DNA of 48,465 bases from Actinomycetota bacterium (GTDB lineage Bacteria > Actinomycetota > Acidimicrobiia > Acidimicrobiales > Ilumatobacteraceae): contig CAUJET010000215.1 in NCBI GenBank assembly GCA_963169665.1, positions 1-48,465 on the forward strand, read 5' to 3'. This document shows positions 7,652-15,447 of the stretch, piece by piece. Position 1 is the first letter of the stretch. Each line of letters opens with the position of its first letter. Under the pieces are notes generated by a model. The model was given only the letters and a program-made list of their open reading frames with translations, searched no databases and was not told the DNA's origin. The position numbers were made by a program, and so were the translations under genes.

Positions 7652-9806
7652 GGGCACCCTCCGGGTCGTAGAACGGGGTGTGGGCGACCGTGGCCGGGCG
7701 TCCGTCGATCGTGACCGTGTCGGCCCACGGTTCGTGCTTCTGCCAGCCGAGCATGACGGCCTTGCCGAGGATCGGCGAGGTGAACGTGGATGCGACGTGA
7801 CCGACGATGCGCTCGCCGACGTAGATGGGCGCACCCTCGGTGGGAGCCGGTCCGTCCATGGTGAACCCGAACAGCCGTCGCCGGTCGGGCAGGTCGGCGG
7901 TGCGGGCGAGCGCCGTGCGGCCGATGAAGTCGGGCTTGTCCATCTTCACCGCCCAGTCCATGTTCAGACGGCGCGGCGTCGAGTCGAGCTCGGTGTCCAT
8001 GCCGACGATCACGTGACCCTTCTCGAGCCGCAGCGCGAACAGCGCCTGCAACCCGTGCGGGGTGATGTTCATGTCGCGGCCGGCCTTCATGAGGGCCTGC
8101 CACAGCTCGACCGAGTGCGCCACCGGGTGGTGCAGCTCGAAGCTCGCCTCGCCGGTGAACGACAGGCGCATGATGTGGCAGTCGATGCCGGCCACGGTGG
8201 CGTGCCGGTGCTGCAGGAACTTCGGCGGCTCGGCCACGCCCACTCGCTGCAGCAGCGCACCGGCGAGCGGACCGGTGACGTTGATCGCGCCGTGGGAGAT
8301 GGTGCGGTCCATGATCCGCACGTCGAGGCCCCACGTGTCGATCCAGTCGCGCACCCAGGCCTCGGCGAAGGCGGCACCACCGGAGGTGAAGGTGAGGACG
8401 AACCGGTCGTCACTCTCGCGGCACACCATGCCGTCGTCGATCAGGTGGCCACGCTCGTTGAGCAGCAGCACGTAGCGGCTGCGGCCGGGGCGGATGTCGG
8501 CGATCGTGGTGGGGTAGAGGCGCTCGAGCGCCTCGACCACATCGGGTCCGGTGACGATCATCTTGCCGAGCGTCGACACGTCGCCGAGCGACACGCCTTC
8601 GCGCACCGCCCAGTACTCGCGCATGGCGTCGCCGTAGTTCCACGGACGCCACCAGCCACCGAAGCGGTCCATCTGCGCGCCCAGCTTCAGGTGCTCGTCG
8701 TGGAGTGCGCTGCGCCGGAACGGGTCGAGGAACACGTCGGCGGCGGCCTCGGCGATGGTGAGCTGACGCGACGCTGGGCGGCCGGTGAAGGGTGCCGCCT
8801 CGACGCCCTGCTTGTCGCTGACGAACGAGCGCAGGTGCGGCATGCACACACCACCCTGGCAGGTGCCGGTGCCGCACAGCGCGGCCCGCTTCACGAGTTC
8901 GAGGTGCTGGAAACCCTTGTCCCACACCATCTGCAGGTCGCCGACGGTGATCTTCGAACAGGGGCACACGAACCCGTCGACCGGCGCAGGCGGGAGGTCG
9001 AAACGCTGCGCCGCCGGACCGACGACGCGCACGTTGGGATCGCTCACCATGCGCGCGAGCAGATCGCGGGGCGCCTTGGTGCGGCTGGTGACGATCGCCG
9101 TGTCGCAGGCCTCGCTGCGCCCGTCGCTGAAGACGACGCCGGTGACCCGGCCGTCGGTGCCCTCGAAGCGGGACAGCTCGGCGATGTCGACCGTGACCGT
9201 GGTGCCGAGATCGACGCCCTTGCTGCGCAACAGATCGGCGGCACCGGCGAGGACGATGCCCCGGAGCATGTTGCCCTCGCACACCGGGTGCACCTCGGCG
9301 GCACCGGTGGCGATGACGACCTCGTGGGCGTGCACGTGGAGCATGTGCTCAGGTGTGCGCACCACCACGAGCGGGCCGGGGTAGACGCCGACCACGTCGT
9401 CGCCGTCGCCCGAGTCGAGCACGAGCACCTCGCGACCGGCGGCGCGGAGACGGGCGGCCTCGGCCGTGCCGGAGTCGCCGGCACCGATGACGGCGACGTC
9501 GACGTGGCGTCGGTGCACCTCGACGCCGGCGTGGACCGGCGACTGGACGGGGTTCTTCGGCGGATCGAGCTGCAGCGGCGGTCCGCCGACGGCCGGGTGC
9601 CGACGCACGCGCAGCCCCGGCCGGGCCGGGGTGAGGCAGGTGCGGGTGAAGGGCACGCCGTCGACGTCGGCCGAGCAGTTGCCGCAGTCACCGGTGAGGC
9701 ACAGGGCGCCTCCGTGCTGCGGGTGCTGCCCCGACCGCACCACCGCCACGGCCACCGAATCGCCGTCGACGAAGTCGACCGGCTGATCATCGAGAGCGAA
9801 GCGCAT
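7638..9806 (-). CDS. soxA: Sarcosine oxidase/dehydrogenase alpha subunit with extra Fe-S cysteines
   Basis: 722 residues, much shorter than the usual 950-1000 of SoxA. Order: N-terminal ferredoxin-like domain with Cys36, Cys41, Cys44, Cys57 spaced as in plant-type [2Fe-2S] proteins; Rossmann domain VIGAGDSGTAEAARL near 107; a BFD-like segment with Cys281, Cys283, Cys311, Cys316; then a GcvT-type folate-binding aminomethyltransferase half from about residue 345 (SLGDVSTLGKMIVTGPDVVE, TPHGLQALFALRLEKGHVI). Canonical tetrameric sarcosine oxidase alpha keeps these folds but, to my knowledge, not the cysteine ligands, so this enzyme may pass electrons to another carrier and not to oxygen. ATG 9806 lies 9 bases after a TAGTGT box, suggesting a nearly leaderless mRNA. 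Confidence 0.9.
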   Translation of the reverse strand: MRFALDDQPVDFVDGDSVAVAVVRSGQHPQHGGALCLTGDCGNCSADVDGVPFTRTCLTPARPGLRVRRHPAVGGPPLQLDPPKNPVQSPVHAGVEVHRRHVDVAVIGAGDSGTAEAARLRAAGREVLVLDSGDGDDVVGVYPGPLVVVRTPEHMLHVHAHEVVIATGAAEVHPVCEGNMLRGIVLAGAADLLRSKGVDLGTTVTVDIAELSRFEGTDGRVTGVVFSDGRSEACDTAIVTSRTKAPRDLLARMVSDPNVRVVGPAAQRFDLPPAPVDGFVCPCSKITVGDLQMVWDKGFQHLELVKRAALCGTGTCQGGVCMPHLRSFVSDKQGVEAAPFTGRPASRQLTIAEAAADVFLDPFRRSALHDEHLKLGAQMDRFGGWWRPWNYGDAMREYWAVREGVSLGDVSTLGKMIVTGPDVVEALERLYPTTIADIRPGRSRYVLLLNERGHLIDDGMVCRESDDRFVLTFTSGGAAFAEAWVRDWIDTWGLDVRIMDRTISHGAINVTGPLAGALLQRVGVAEPPKFLQHRHATVAGIDCHIMRLSFTGEASFELHHPVAHSVELWQALMKAGRDMNITPHGLQALFALRLEKGHVIVGMDTELDSTPRRLNMDWAVKMDKPDFIGRTALARTADLPDRRRLFGFTMDGPAPTEGAPIYVGERIVGHVASTFTSPILGKAVMLGWQKHEPWADTVTIDGRPATVAHTPFYDPEGARARA

Positions 9807-9821
9807 AGTGTCCGCACACTA
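9806..9821 (-). promoter_or_regulatory. soxA -10 box within a perfect inverted repeat
   Basis: TAGTGT-CCGC-ACACTA is a perfect 6-bp inverted repeat touching the A of the soxA start codon. Read on the minus strand, 9821-9816 is TAGTGT, a good TANNNT -10 box 9 bases before ATG, with no Shine-Dalgarno. The symmetry suggests that a repressor would cover both the -10 and the start site. Confidence 0.5.
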
Positions 9822-9964
9822 ACCCACCCCCGGATCCATTCACCGCACGATCGTTCTGCGAATCACGCGACGGAAATCCGGTGCCCCGGACGATGTTCCG
9901 GTCGCGCATCCTCTCGCTGAGCGGGACGATTCGCGACCAGAACGGACGGAACGGGGAGGGGACT

Positions 9965-11809
9965 ATGGTCGGTCGGGTGCTGACGACACTGCGAGCGCGC
10001 CAGGAGTGGCGGTTCTTCCGGGCGTTGCGCCGGGCGGCACCCGCATGGGCCGTCGCATGGTGGGCGCTCGTGGTGCTCCGCGGGGTCGTCCCCGCAGGCG
10101 TGTCGGTCGCGTTCGGCTGGCTCGTCGACGCCGTCGATCGCGGCGGGTCCCTCGCCGGGCCGCTCACGCTCACCGGCGTGCTGTTCACCGTCTCGATGGT
10201 GCTGCACCCGATGCACCAGCTCGTGAGCGCCAACCTCGGCAGCCGGATGGCCGACCACCTCTACGACCGTCTGATGGACGCGACCGTCGAGCAGCCCGGG
10301 CTCGGCCACCTCGAACGACCCGAGCTGGCCGCCGACCTGGCGATGGCCCGCGACTTCGACCTCGGCATGATGGGGCCGCCGCTGTCGATCTCGATGGACT
10401 TCGTCGCGAACGGTCTCGTGCAACTCGTGATCGGCTTCGCCGCCGGGCTGCTGCTGTTCGGCTTCACCTGGTGGGCGCCGTTCGCTCTGCTGCTGGCATG
10501 GGGGAGCACCCACTGGCTCCTGCGCGAGAGCGGCGTCTGGAAGGACCGCAACACCGACGAGGTCCGCACCGCCCAGCGACACGCCGACTACTCGTACCGT
10601 CTCGCCGTCGATGCGGGTCCGGGCAAGGAACTGCGGCTGTTCGGTCTGGCCGGTTGGGTGATCGACCGGTTCGTCGCCACCCGCACCCGGCTGTACGACC
10701 TGCAGTTCCACGCGACGCGGCTGCGTGAGAGGTCGGTCGCCACATGTCTCGCGGTCGTGGTCGTCGGCAACGTCGTCGTGTTCTGGGCGATCGCCCGGGC
10801 GGCGACCGACGGCGATCTGTCCACGGCTCGGGTCGTCGTGTTCGTCCAGGCCGCGATCGGGGTGTCGGCGCTGGCGTTCGGCGGCCTGAACTGGGCGCTC
10901 GACGGCGCGGCCGCACCGGTCGCCGCACTCGAACGGTTGGAGGCCGCGGTGGCCCCTGCCGGCGCGTTGTGCCCGGGCGGCGGCAGCGATCGACCGTCCG
11001 GAGCCGCCGAACTGCGCTTCCACGACGTCTCGTTCGCCTACGACGAGGGGAGGGCCGTGCTCGACGGGTTCGACCTCACCGTCCCGGCGGGCTCGTCGAT
11101 CGCAATCGTCGGGGTGAACGGGGCAGGGAAGACGACACTCGCCAAGCTGCTCTGCCGCCTCTACGACCCGACCGGCGGGCGGATCGAGATCGACGGCGTC
11201 GCGCTCACCGACCTCGACCCGCAGGCGTGGCGCCGCCATGTGACCGCGGTGTTCCAGGACTTCGTGCGGTTCGAGATGTCGTTGCGCGTGAACGTCGCTC
11301 CGGCCGGTGCACCCGACGAGGTGATTCGGGCGGCGCTCGCCGACGCCGGTGCGAGCGACCTCGCCGGCGGCGACCTCGACACCGTTCTGTCGAAGGGCTA
11401 CCCGGGTGGCACCGACCTGTCGGGTGGCCAGTGGCAGCGCATCGCGCTCGCCCGGGCCCTGTGCGCGGTCCGCATGGGGGCAGGTGTGCTGCTGCTCGAC
11501 GAGCCGACGGCGCAGCTCGACGTGCGTGGTGAGGCCGAGATCTTCGAACGGGTGCTGGCCGCCGCGCGCTCGACCACCACGGTGCTCATCTCCCACCGGT
11601 TCTCCACCGTCCGCCTGGCGGATCGCATCTGCGTCATGGATGCCGGCCGGGTCGTGGAGCTCGGCAGCCACGACGAGCTGATGGAGCTCGGCGGACGCTA
11701 CCGGGCGCTGTTCGAACTCCAGGCCTCGCGGTTCTCGCTCGACGCCGGCGGCCCGGCCGAACCTGAGTACGACGAGGACGGACGGGAGGTGATCCGTGAG
11801 CGCCTCTGA
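9965..11809 (+). CDS. ABC exporter, fused membrane/ATPase subunit A
   Basis: 614-residue half-transporter: N-terminal membrane domain (about residues 20-330) and ATPase with Walker A VGVNGAGKTTLAK near 382, signature LSGGQWQR near 484, Walker B LLLDEPTAQLD near 509 and H-loop ISHRFSTVR. All catalytic motifs are intact. ATG 9965 is preferred over earlier in-frame starts because GGGGAGG lies five bases before it. It overlaps the next gene by 14 bases; the two products probably form a heterodimer. Substrate unknown; both motifs and architecture are of the multidrug/lipid/peptide exporter type. Confidence 0.9.
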   Translation: MVGRVLTTLRARQEWRFFRALRRAAPAWAVAWWALVVLRGVVPAGVSVAFGWLVDAVDRGGSLAGPLTLTGVLFTVSMVLHPMHQLVSANLGSRMADHLYDRLMDATVEQPGLGHLERPELAADLAMARDFDLGMMGPPLSISMDFVANGLVQLVIGFAAGLLLFGFTWWAPFALLLAWGSTHWLLRESGVWKDRNTDEVRTAQRHADYSYRLAVDAGPGKELRLFGLAGWVIDRFVATRTRLYDLQFHATRLRERSVATCLAVVVVGNVVVFWAIARAATDGDLSTARVVVFVQAAIGVSALAFGGLNWALDGAAAPVAALERLEAAVAPAGALCPGGGSDRPSGAAELRFHDVSFAYDEGRAVLDGFDLTVPAGSSIAIVGVNGAGKTTLAKLLCRLYDPTGGRIEIDGVALTDLDPQAWRRHVTAVFQDFVRFEMSLRVNVAPAGAPDEVIRAALADAGASDLAGGDLDTVLSKGYPGGTDLSGGQWQRIALARALCAVRMGAGVLLLDEPTAQLDVRGEAEIFERVLAAARSTTTVLISHRFSTVRLADRICVMDAGRVVELGSHDELMELGGRYRALFELQASRFSLDAGGPAEPEYDEDGREVIRERL

Positions 11810-13622
11810 CACGTCCACCGGATCCGGCACTCGTCCTGACGACGATCTGCCCGCGGCGTTCCCTGCGTTGTGGCGCACCTTCCGGCTCGGGATGCGGGCC
11901 GAGCCTCGCCTGCTGCTGCTCTCGCTCGGTCTCGCGCTGTTGATGATGCTGCCCGACGCACTCCTCGCGCTGTGGCTCAGCCTCCTGGTGAGCGGCATCG
12001 TCGACGGCGACGACACCAGGGTGACCACCGCAGCCATCGGGCTGGCGCTCAGCGCCACGGCGACCTGGTATCTGAGCGTGCTCTCGCAGCGTGTGCAGCG
12101 CCGGTTCCGCGACCGCATCGCGATCGCACTCGAGTCGCACGTGGCCCGCCTGCAGGCGTCGGTACCGACGATCGAGCACCACGAACGCCCCGAACACCTC
12201 GACCGTCTGGCGATGCTGCGTGACCAGGTGTTCGCACTCGACCACATGTTCATGTCGCTGTTCACCACGTTGGGCTGGGCGTTCCGATTGGTGATCACGG
12301 CGGTGCTGCTGGCGTCGGTGCACCCCGCGCTGGTGCTGTTGCTGCTCGGCGCCGTCCCGGCCTTCCTCACGTCGACCTGGCGGCCGGCCGTCGAGCGACG
12401 CGTCGAGGAGTCGGTGATCGCCAACACCCGCCTGAGCCGTCACCTGTTCGTGCTCGGCACGACCGCTGCACCCGGCAAGGAGCTGCGCGTCACCGGCACC
12501 GAGGACTGGGTGCGACAGGAGCGACGAGCGGCGTACGACCGCTGGTACCGGCCGGTCGCGCGGGTGCGAACCGCGACGGCGCTCTGGCACTCGGCGGTCT
12601 GGGCGCTGTTCGGTCTCGGCTACGTCGCGGCGGTGGCGTTCGTCGCCGCGGGACTCGACCGCGGGGTCGCCGACGTCGTACTCGTCATGGCCGCCGGCAC
12701 CCGTCTCTCGTCGTACATCGGCGCGACGGCCGACGAGTTGGGGTTCCTCCGCGGGTTCTGGCTCGACGCCTCGCGGCGCCTCGTGTGGCTCGAGGACTAC
12801 GCGGCCTCGCGAGACAGCGGATCCGGCGTCCTGCCACCGGGACGGCTCGTCGACGGCATCCGGTTCGAGCGGGTGTCGTTCGCCTATCCGGGCAACGACC
12901 GGCTCGTGCTGCAGGACGCCGACCTGCACCTGCCGGCGGGCACGGTGGTCGCGGTCGTCGGCGAGAACGGGGCGGGCAAGAGCACCCTGGTGAAGCTGCT
13001 CGCGCGCATGTACGCGCCGACGAGCGGACGCATCACTGTCGACGGCACCGACCTCGCCAATCTCGCCACCGATGGCTGGCGGGAACGCCTGGCGGGCGCG
13101 TTCCAGGACTTCTTCCGCTTCGAGCTCCCCGCCCAGCAGACGGTGGGCCTCGGCGATCTGCCACGCCTCGACGACCGGGCATCGGCCGAGACCGCCGTCG
13201 ACCGGGCCGGCGCGCACGACGTGATCGACCGCCTCGCCCACGGGCTCGACACCCAGCTCGGGCCCACGTGGGACGGGGGAGCGGAGGTGAGCTTCGGACA
13301 ATGGCAGAAGCTCGCCCTCGCCCGCGGCTTCATGCGCGACGAGCCGCTGCTGCTCGTGCTCGACGAGCCGACGGCCGCCCTCGACGCGGAGACCGAGCAC
13401 GCCCTGTTCGAGCGGTTCGCAGCTGCCGCTCGGGCCGACAGCGGCGCCGGTCGGGTGACGGTGCTGGTGTCGCACCGGTTCTCGACGGTGCGGATGGCCG
13501 ACCTGATCGTGGTGCTCGACGGCAACCGGGTGGCCGAGGTGGGCAGCCACGACGAGTTGATGGCCCACGACGGCCAGTACGCATCGCTGTTCAGGATCCA
13601 GGCGTCGGCCTACCGTTCGTGA
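11796..13622 (+). CDS. ABC exporter, fused membrane/ATPase subunit B (degenerate signature)
   Basis: 608 residues, same architecture as its upstream partner: membrane domain then ATPase with Walker A VGENGAGKSTLVK near 387, Walker B LVLDEPTAALD near 519 and H-loop VSHRFSTVR. Its signature motif reads VSFGQWQK where the partner has LSGGQ, so one composite ATP site of the heterodimer is probably degenerate, as in several known asymmetric exporters. The GTG start has GGGAGG upstream inside the end of the first gene. A hairpin (13619-13645) at its stop faces a convergent gene. Confidence 0.9.
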   Translation: MSASDTSTGSGTRPDDDLPAAFPALWRTFRLGMRAEPRLLLLSLGLALLMMLPDALLALWLSLLVSGIVDGDDTRVTTAAIGLALSATATWYLSVLSQRVQRRFRDRIAIALESHVARLQASVPTIEHHERPEHLDRLAMLRDQVFALDHMFMSLFTTLGWAFRLVITAVLLASVHPALVLLLLGAVPAFLTSTWRPAVERRVEESVIANTRLSRHLFVLGTTAAPGKELRVTGTEDWVRQERRAAYDRWYRPVARVRTATALWHSAVWALFGLGYVAAVAFVAAGLDRGVADVVLVMAAGTRLSSYIGATADELGFLRGFWLDASRRLVWLEDYAASRDSGSGVLPPGRLVDGIRFERVSFAYPGNDRLVLQDADLHLPAGTVVAVVGENGAGKSTLVKLLARMYAPTSGRITVDGTDLANLATDGWRERLAGAFQDFFRFELPAQQTVGLGDLPRLDDRASAETAVDRAGAHDVIDRLAHGLDTQLGPTWDGGAEVSFGQWQKLALARGFMRDEPLLLVLDEPTAALDAETEHALFERFAAAARADSGAGRVTVLVSHRFSTVRMADLIVVLDGNRVAEVGSHDELMAHDGQYASLFRIQASAYRS

Positions 13623-13645
13623 CCGACGGGCCCGGAAACGGTCAC
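13619..13645. terminator. Candidate terminator hairpin after ABC exporter
   Basis: Arms GTGACCG (13619-13625) and CGGTCAC (13639-13645) enclose a loop containing GGGCCC. It starts at the exporter stop codon and fills the 33-bp gap to the convergent small membrane gene. No U-tract. Confidence 0.5.
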
Positions 13646-13655
13646 CGCCGGCAGG

Positions 13656-14003
13656 TCACGTCGGGTTCTGGTGGTGAGCGGTCGGCGCCACCATCGGGTG
13701 GGACGCCCGCTGCTGCATGTTGTCGGCGATGATCCGTTCCATCGCACCGCGCTGACGCTTGAACACCATCGGCACGAGGATCGCGAACCAGAGGCCGGCG
13801 AAGGCCACCACGGCGCTCCCGGCGATCGCCATCGGGAGATCGACCGCTCCGTCAACGGTGTTGCCGACCCGGCGGTCGGTGCGGCTCACGAGGTGGGCGA
13901 TCGAGTGCTCGAGCGACCAGTCGCGGGCAGGGGTGGCCAGGAGGGCGAGCATGACGATGGCGTAGACGGCCATCAGGCTGCCGATGATTCGCATCTGCTT
14001 CAT
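13656..14003 (-). CDS. Small membrane protein, unknown function
   Basis: 115 residues with two predicted membrane helices (about 5-24, IIGSLMAVYAIVMLALLATP, and 57-81, PMAIAGSAVVAFAGLWFAIL), a central loop and a His/Gln-rich cytoplasmic tail (MERIIADNMQQRAS). No family recognised. Start ATG 14003; no convincing Shine-Dalgarno. It lies 98 bases downstream of the nitroreductase gene on the same strand, with a hairpin between them, and converges with the ABC exporter. Confidence 0.55.
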   Translation of the reverse strand: MKQMRIIGSLMAVYAIVMLALLATPARDWSLEHSIAHLVSRTDRRVGNTVDGAVDLPMAIAGSAVVAFAGLWFAILVPMVFKRQRGAMERIIADNMQQRASHPMVAPTAHHQNPT

Positions 14004-14050
14004 GCTCTCAGCATGCGCCCACGGGCCGAACGAGGGCTGAGTAGGTGATA

Positions 14051-14068
14051 CGCACCCGATCCGGTGCG
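14051..14068 (-). terminator. Candidate terminator after nitroreductase
   Basis: Inverted repeat CGCACC (14051-14056) and GGTGCG (14063-14068) with a six-base loop, about 34 bases downstream of the nitroreductase stop on the minus strand. Weak evidence; no U-tract. Confidence 0.35.
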
Positions 14069-14101
14069 GTACGCAACGCCGACCGGCAGCTGCGGCGCGC
14101 G

Positions 14102-14779
14102 TCAGACGAAGCGGGCCCAATCGTCGAGCGCCATCCGCTCGCTGCGCAGCGCGTTCACCGGCGCATCCGGGTTGGGATGGCCGATCGAGACGCCGCAGAA
14201 CAGCATCTCGTCGTCCGGCGCGCCGACGAACCCGGCGATCGCGGCGTGGCGCACCGACCAGTACTCCTGGGCACAGGTGGCGAGTCCGCGTTCGACGGCG
14301 AGGAGCATGAACGTCTGCAGGAACATGCCGAGATCGCTCCACTGCGGCGGGCCCATCTGGCGGTCGACGAAGCAGAAGATCGCCGCCGGCGCGCCGAAGA
14401 AGTCGCCGTTGCGGGCGAACTGGGAGAGCCGGGCCGCCTTGTCCTCGCGAGGAATGCCCAGGAGGGCGTACATCTGCTCGCCGACCGTGAAGCGGTTGGT
14501 GCGATACGGCTCGGTGAGGCTCTTCGGGTAGATGTCGTACTCGGGCGACTCGATCGGCGGTTGCGACGGCAGGTACTCGCGCAGTCGGGTCATCGACTCG
14601 CCGTTCACGACGTACACCCGCCACGGCTGCACGTTGCCGCCGCTCGGCGCCCGGGCCGCGTCGGCGAGCAGGTCGCGCAGCACCTGGTCGTCGATCGGTG
14701 TGTCGAGGAAGTCGCGGATCGAGGAGCGGCGGTGCACGGCGTCGGTCACGGACATGCTGGTGGCGGCGGTGGCGGTCAT
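14102..14779 (-). CDS. Nitroreductase family FMN oxidoreductase
   Basis: 225 residues, typical of the nitroreductase fold. Family features: HRRSSIRDFLDTPIDDQVL near the N-terminus (FMN phosphate-binding RRS), ARAPSGGNVQPWRVYVV (flavin-binding SxxNxQPW) and a C-terminal VSIGHPNPDAPVN. It probably reduces a quinone, nitro compound or enone with NAD(P)H; the substrate cannot be told. ATG 14779 was chosen over the ATG 24 bases further in because a TACGTT -10 box stands exactly 8 bases upstream (14788-14793), implying a leaderless mRNA. It is divergent from a small membrane protein gene. Confidence 0.88.
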   Translation of the reverse strand: MTATAATSMSVTDAVHRRSSIRDFLDTPIDDQVLRDLLADAARAPSGGNVQPWRVYVVNGESMTRLREYLPSQPPIESPEYDIYPKSLTEPYRTNRFTVGEQMYALLGIPREDKAARLSQFARNGDFFGAPAAIFCFVDRQMGPPQWSDLGMFLQTFMLLAVERGLATCAQEYWSVRHAAIAGFVGAPDDEMLFCGVSIGHPNPDAPVNALRSERMALDDWARFV

Positions 14780-14787
14780 GACGGCCG

Positions 14788-14793
14788 AACGTA
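14788..14793 (-). promoter_or_regulatory. -10 box of nitroreductase gene (leaderless)
   Basis: TACGTT on the minus strand, 8 bases before ATG 14779, matches the actinobacterial TANNNT -10. There is no Shine-Dalgarno, so the transcript would start at or next to the start codon. Confidence 0.5.
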
Positions 14794-14874
14794 GCGTGAC
14801 GCGACCGACGAGGTCGGACGGTGTGTCGGACGACCGGAGCGGATCAGCGCTGGCGTCGATGAGCGCCGAGGTGC

Positions 14875-15204
14875 ATGCTGGGGTCCGTGGGAACCGCTCG
14901 CACACGCAGGCGCCGGGACGACGAGCAGTTCGGGATCGGCATCGGGATCGACGGCCAGCCGCAGGTCACGTGGCTGGGCTGGACGCGCTCGATGCGGAGC
15001 GCGGTGAACGGGGTGCGCCCGGGCACCATGCGCGGGGCAGTGCCCGTCGTGGTGTGGCTGGCCCTGTTCGTCGCGATCGTCGTCGGCGGACGCGTGCTGG
15101 TCGGTGGCCCCGGGTCGCTCTGGTTGATCGCCGCCGTCGTGGTGATGATCCCCGTGGCGGCGTGGTGGCCGAATCGTCACCGTCGCCGATCCGAACCCAG
15201 CTGA
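14875..15204 (+). CDS. Small two-helix membrane protein, unknown
   Basis: 109 residues: a basic N-terminus (TARTRRRRDDEQF), a short Gly/Ile segment and two hydrophobic helices (about 55-74 VPVVVWLALFVAIVVGG and 81-98 SLWLIAAVVVMIPVAAWW) before a basic end. GAGG lies just upstream of ATG 14875; a GTG four codons later is an alternative start. No family recognised. It is divergent from the nitroreductase and precedes the 19-bp tandem repeat array. Confidence 0.5.
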   Translation: MLGSVGTARTRRRRDDEQFGIGIGIDGQPQVTWLGWTRSMRSAVNGVRPGTMRGAVPVVVWLALFVAIVVGGRVLVGGPGSLWLIAAVVVMIPVAAWWPNRHRRRSEPS

Positions 15205-15284
15205 AGACGGCACCAGGTCCCTGGTGCGTCGACGGACACCTCCGAAGTGATGCGCCGTGATGCGCCGGGCAGACGTCCCGTCAT

Positions 15285-15398
15285 CCGAGTGGCACGCGAC
15301 CATCCGAGTGGCACGCGACCATCCGAGTGGCACGCGACCACCCGAGTGGCACGCGACCACCCGAGTGGCACGCGACCATCCGAGTGGCACGCGACCAC
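15285..15398. repeat. Six-copy 19-bp tandem repeat with internal dyad
   Basis: Six contiguous units of CCGAGTGGCACGCGACCAY begin at 15285, 15304, 15323, 15342, 15361 and 15380; the only variation is the last base (T or C). A seventh unit decays after CCGGGTGC. Each unit contains the imperfect palindrome CGaGTGgCACgCG (dyad 5+5 with one A/G mismatch). The unit length is not a multiple of three and no gene spans the array. It fills the gap between a + membrane protein gene and the 3' end of the minus-strand dehydrogenase. The remaining sequence of this 243-bp gap shows only a short hairpin (CCGAG-AAAC-CTCGG, 15408-15421). Confidence 0.95.
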
Positions 15399-15447
15399 CC
15401 GGGTGCGCCGAGAAACCTCGGGGGGCGGCTGGGCCTCGGAGCGTGGG

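Noticed and set aside
7217..7834. A longer gamma-subunit gene starting at 7834 (205 residues)
   Set aside because: The extra N-terminus is Arg/Ser/Pro-rich shadow sequence inside soxA; GGAGG before GTG 7651 supports the shorter form.
6033..9920. A 1295-codon open frame on the plus strand opposite soxA-G-B-D
   Set aside because: Low-complexity Arg/His/Asp/Val-rich translation with no recognisable domain, fully antisense to well-supported genes; it is a by-product of high GC at third positions.
15285..15398. A CRISPR array
   Set aside because: Units are contiguous 19-mers with no spacers, and no cas gene is in the window.
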